A stretch of 64,000 bases of DNA, from NCBI GenBank assembly GCA_964462035.1, contig CAYXAP010000044.1:1-64000 (forward strand), given 5' to 3'. Positions 62,706 through 64,000 of the stretch are shown here, piece by piece (position 1 is the stretch's first letter; every line of letters starts with the position of its first letter). Position numbers and translations under genes: made by a program. Source of the stretch: UBA1660 sp964462035. GTDB lineage: Bacteria; Myxococcota_A; Polyangia; Polyangiales; Houyiibacteriaceae. A model generated the notes under the pieces. That model had not been told where the DNA came from and did no database searches. It worked only from the letters and a program-made list of their open reading frames with translations.

Positions 62706-64000
62706 TCAGCTTTCGTCCGGAACCAACTTGCCGGACCCGGGCGCTCGCTCCGGAGCCGGCGGATACTCCGAGGGCTTCTCGAGGTCGAAGAGCGCTCGGG
62801 TCGCGGCGATCATCGCGGCATTCTCCGGATCGCCGGCGGACTTCTTCAACGCCGCGAGTGGCTGGTGGAGGATCTTCTTCACGACCGCGTCGCCCATTCG
62901 CTCGAGCGCCTGCCGGTCCTTGTCGTTCAGGTCCATCTTCTTCGCGGAGCGCGCGATCTCTCCGTGCACCACTTCGGCGAAGCGCTCGCGGAGCGCCACG
63001 ATCGTCGGCGTCAGGTCCAGGGTCCGGCGCCATGCCTCGATCTCCGCGACCTCGATGTCGACGATCCGCTCCGCGGCCAAGGCCGCCTGCCGGCGTTGGG
63101 CGAGGTTCTCCTGCGCGACCTCCTGCAGGTCGTCGACGTCGAAGAGGAAGACGCTCTGCATCGAGCCGACGCGCGGGTCCACGTCGCGGGGCACGGCGAT
63201 GTCGATCAGGAAGATCGGACGATGGCGCCGACCGCGGAGCACGTCCTTCATCAGCTCGGTGGTGAGCACGAAGCGGTCGCTGCTGGTCGAGCTGATCACG
63301 ACGTCCGCCTGGACCATCTCGCTCGCGAGCTGCTCGTAGCCACGCGGCTCGCCGCCGCACTCGGCCGCCACCTTGCGCGCCTTCTCCGGGGACCGGTTCA
63401 CCACGCGGAGCACCGCGCCCGTGTTGGCCAGGCTCCGCGCGGCGGCTTCGCCCATCTCGCCGGCGCCGAGCAGCAGGACCTTCCGGCCCTTGAGCTCGCC
63501 GAAGATCTTCTTCGCCAGCTGGCTGGCGATGGAGCTGACGCTGACCGTACCTTCGGCGATGCCGGTCTCGGTCCGGACCCGCTTGGCGACCGCGAACGAG
63601 CGACTGAAGCAACGCCCGAGCAGGCTGCCCATCGTGCCGGCGGCCTTCGCGGCGTCGAACGCTTCCTTCACCTGGCCGAGGATCTGCGGCTCGCCGACCA
63701 CCATCGAGTCCAGGCTCGACGCGACGCGAAAGAGGTGACGGATCGCCGCCTCGCCGCCGTGGATGTAGAGCGACGCTTCCAGGCTCGCGCGCTCCTCGTC
63801 CGAGAGGTGCGCCTCGAGCAGCGCACGGGCGCGTTGCTCGGCCGAGAGGGTGTCGTCGGTGGTCGCGTAGAGCTCCACTCGGTTGCAGGTGCTGATCACC
63901 ACGCCCTCGCCGGCGACTCCCTCGCTCCAGCGCTTGAGCAGCTCCTCTCGCGCCTCGCCATCGACGGCGAGCTTCTCGCGCAGCTCGAGCGGCGCCGTGT
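62706..64000 (-). CDS. hemA: Glutamyl-tRNA reductase (5' end beyond window)
   Basis: The gene runs off the right edge; at least 431 codons are visible, missing only the first few tens of residues. Visible parts: TAPLELREKLA, then VVISTCNRVELYATT with the catalytic Cys, the glutamate-recognition region VGEPQILGQVK, the NADPH-binding GAGEMGE, SSTSSDRF, FLIDIAVPRDVDP and the C-terminal dimerisation helices. It makes glutamate-1-semialdehyde for tetrapyrrole synthesis. The 398-residue frame starting at 63902 is internal, not the true start. Confidence 0.96.
   Translation of the reverse strand, partial: TAPLELREKLAVDGEAREELLKRWSEGVAGEGVVISTCNRVELYATTDDTLSAEQRARALLEAHLSDEERASLEASLYIHGGEAAIRHLFRVASSLDSMVVGEPQILGQVKEAFDAAKAAGTMGSLLGRCFSRSFAVAKRVRTETGIAEGTVSVSSIASQLAKKIFGELKGRKVLLLGAGEMGEAAARSLANTGAVLRVVNRSPEKARKVAAECGGEPRGYEQLASEMVQADVVISSTSSDRFVLTTELMKDVLRGRRHRPIFLIDIAVPRDVDPRVGSMQSVFLFDVDDLQEVAQENLAQRRQAALAAERIVDIEVAEIEAWRRTLDLTPTIVALRERFAEVVHGEIARSAKKMDLNDKDRQALERMGDAVVKKILHQPLAALKKSAGDPENAAMIAATRALFDLEKPSEYPPAPERAPGSGKLVPDES

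Overview
The window looks like a chromosomal segment of a high-GC myxobacterium-type organism (Myxococcota, perhaps near Sandaracinaceae or Polyangia). This is inferred from several traits together. There are two Hanks-type Ser/Thr kinases plus one kinase-like pseudoenzyme. There is a MYXO-CTERM-like C-terminal anchor and a DUF1552/DUF1592 gene pair. Many lipoproteins carry Asp/Gly-rich spacers (DGG, DLG, DMG, DFG) right after the lipobox. A domain resembling the gliding-motility GTPase MglA is also present. GTG and TTG starts are common and neighbouring genes often overlap by 4 bp (ATGA or GTGA). I saw no tRNA, rRNA, CRISPR array, insertion sequence or phage module, and no gene-free stretch above 300 bp.

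Layout. 1-8.2 kb (+): a thiolase, two small secreted proteins, then an overlapping envelope set (barrel-less POTRA lipoprotein, M48 metalloprotease, SurA-like chaperone), followed by a predicted envelope protein and a calcineurin-like phosphoesterase lipoprotein. 8.2-17.4 kb: a YkgJ-type Cys-cluster protein and an RCK-gated potassium channel (-), a hot-dog thioesterase, two tandem secreted TPR-like paralogues and a lipoprotein (+), then a fatty-acid hydroxylase and the DUF1552/DUF1592 pair (-). 17.5-26.1 kb: a lipoprotein metalloprotease, DUF2277, DUF167, an isolated type III secretion gene (sctR), a fusion of a DUF6891-like domain to a degenerate MglA-like GTPase, a single-domain response regulator, a lipoprotein esterase and a YqeY protein.

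26.1-36.9 kb (-): two Ser/Thr kinases lead into a tightly packed series: kinase, GNAT protein, class III aminotransferase, CoA-transferase subunit A, von Willebrand A lipoprotein, CoA-transferase subunit B. 36.9-43.1 kb: a CapA-like phosphoesterase, a copper-monooxygenase-like secreted protein, an M19 dipeptidase with a changed metal ligand, a pseudokinase interrupted by a 100-N assembly gap inside a 30-bp tandem repeat, and a MarR/ECF-sigma operon with a palindrome inside its promoter. 43.1-54.5 kb: a propeller-like lipoprotein, 3-methyladenine glycosylase I, DUF4442, DUF2891 and the pbpC/alpha-2-macroglobulin pair. 54.6-64 kb: TrmO, a haloalkane dehalogenase with a complete catalytic set, two membrane proteins, an endonuclease/exonuclease/phosphatase-fold lipoprotein, an epoxide-hydrolase-like enzyme, RecD, and the haem genes hemA (cut by the window edge) and hemC followed by a 61-residue four-cysteine protein.

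Cooperation between genes: the POTRA, M48 and SurA proteins probably serve outer-membrane protein assembly and quality control. PbpC and the macroglobulin form a known periplasmic repair and defence pair. The aminotransferase, GNAT and CoA-transferase genes look like an amino-acid catabolic route placed in the same transcription unit as a membrane kinase.
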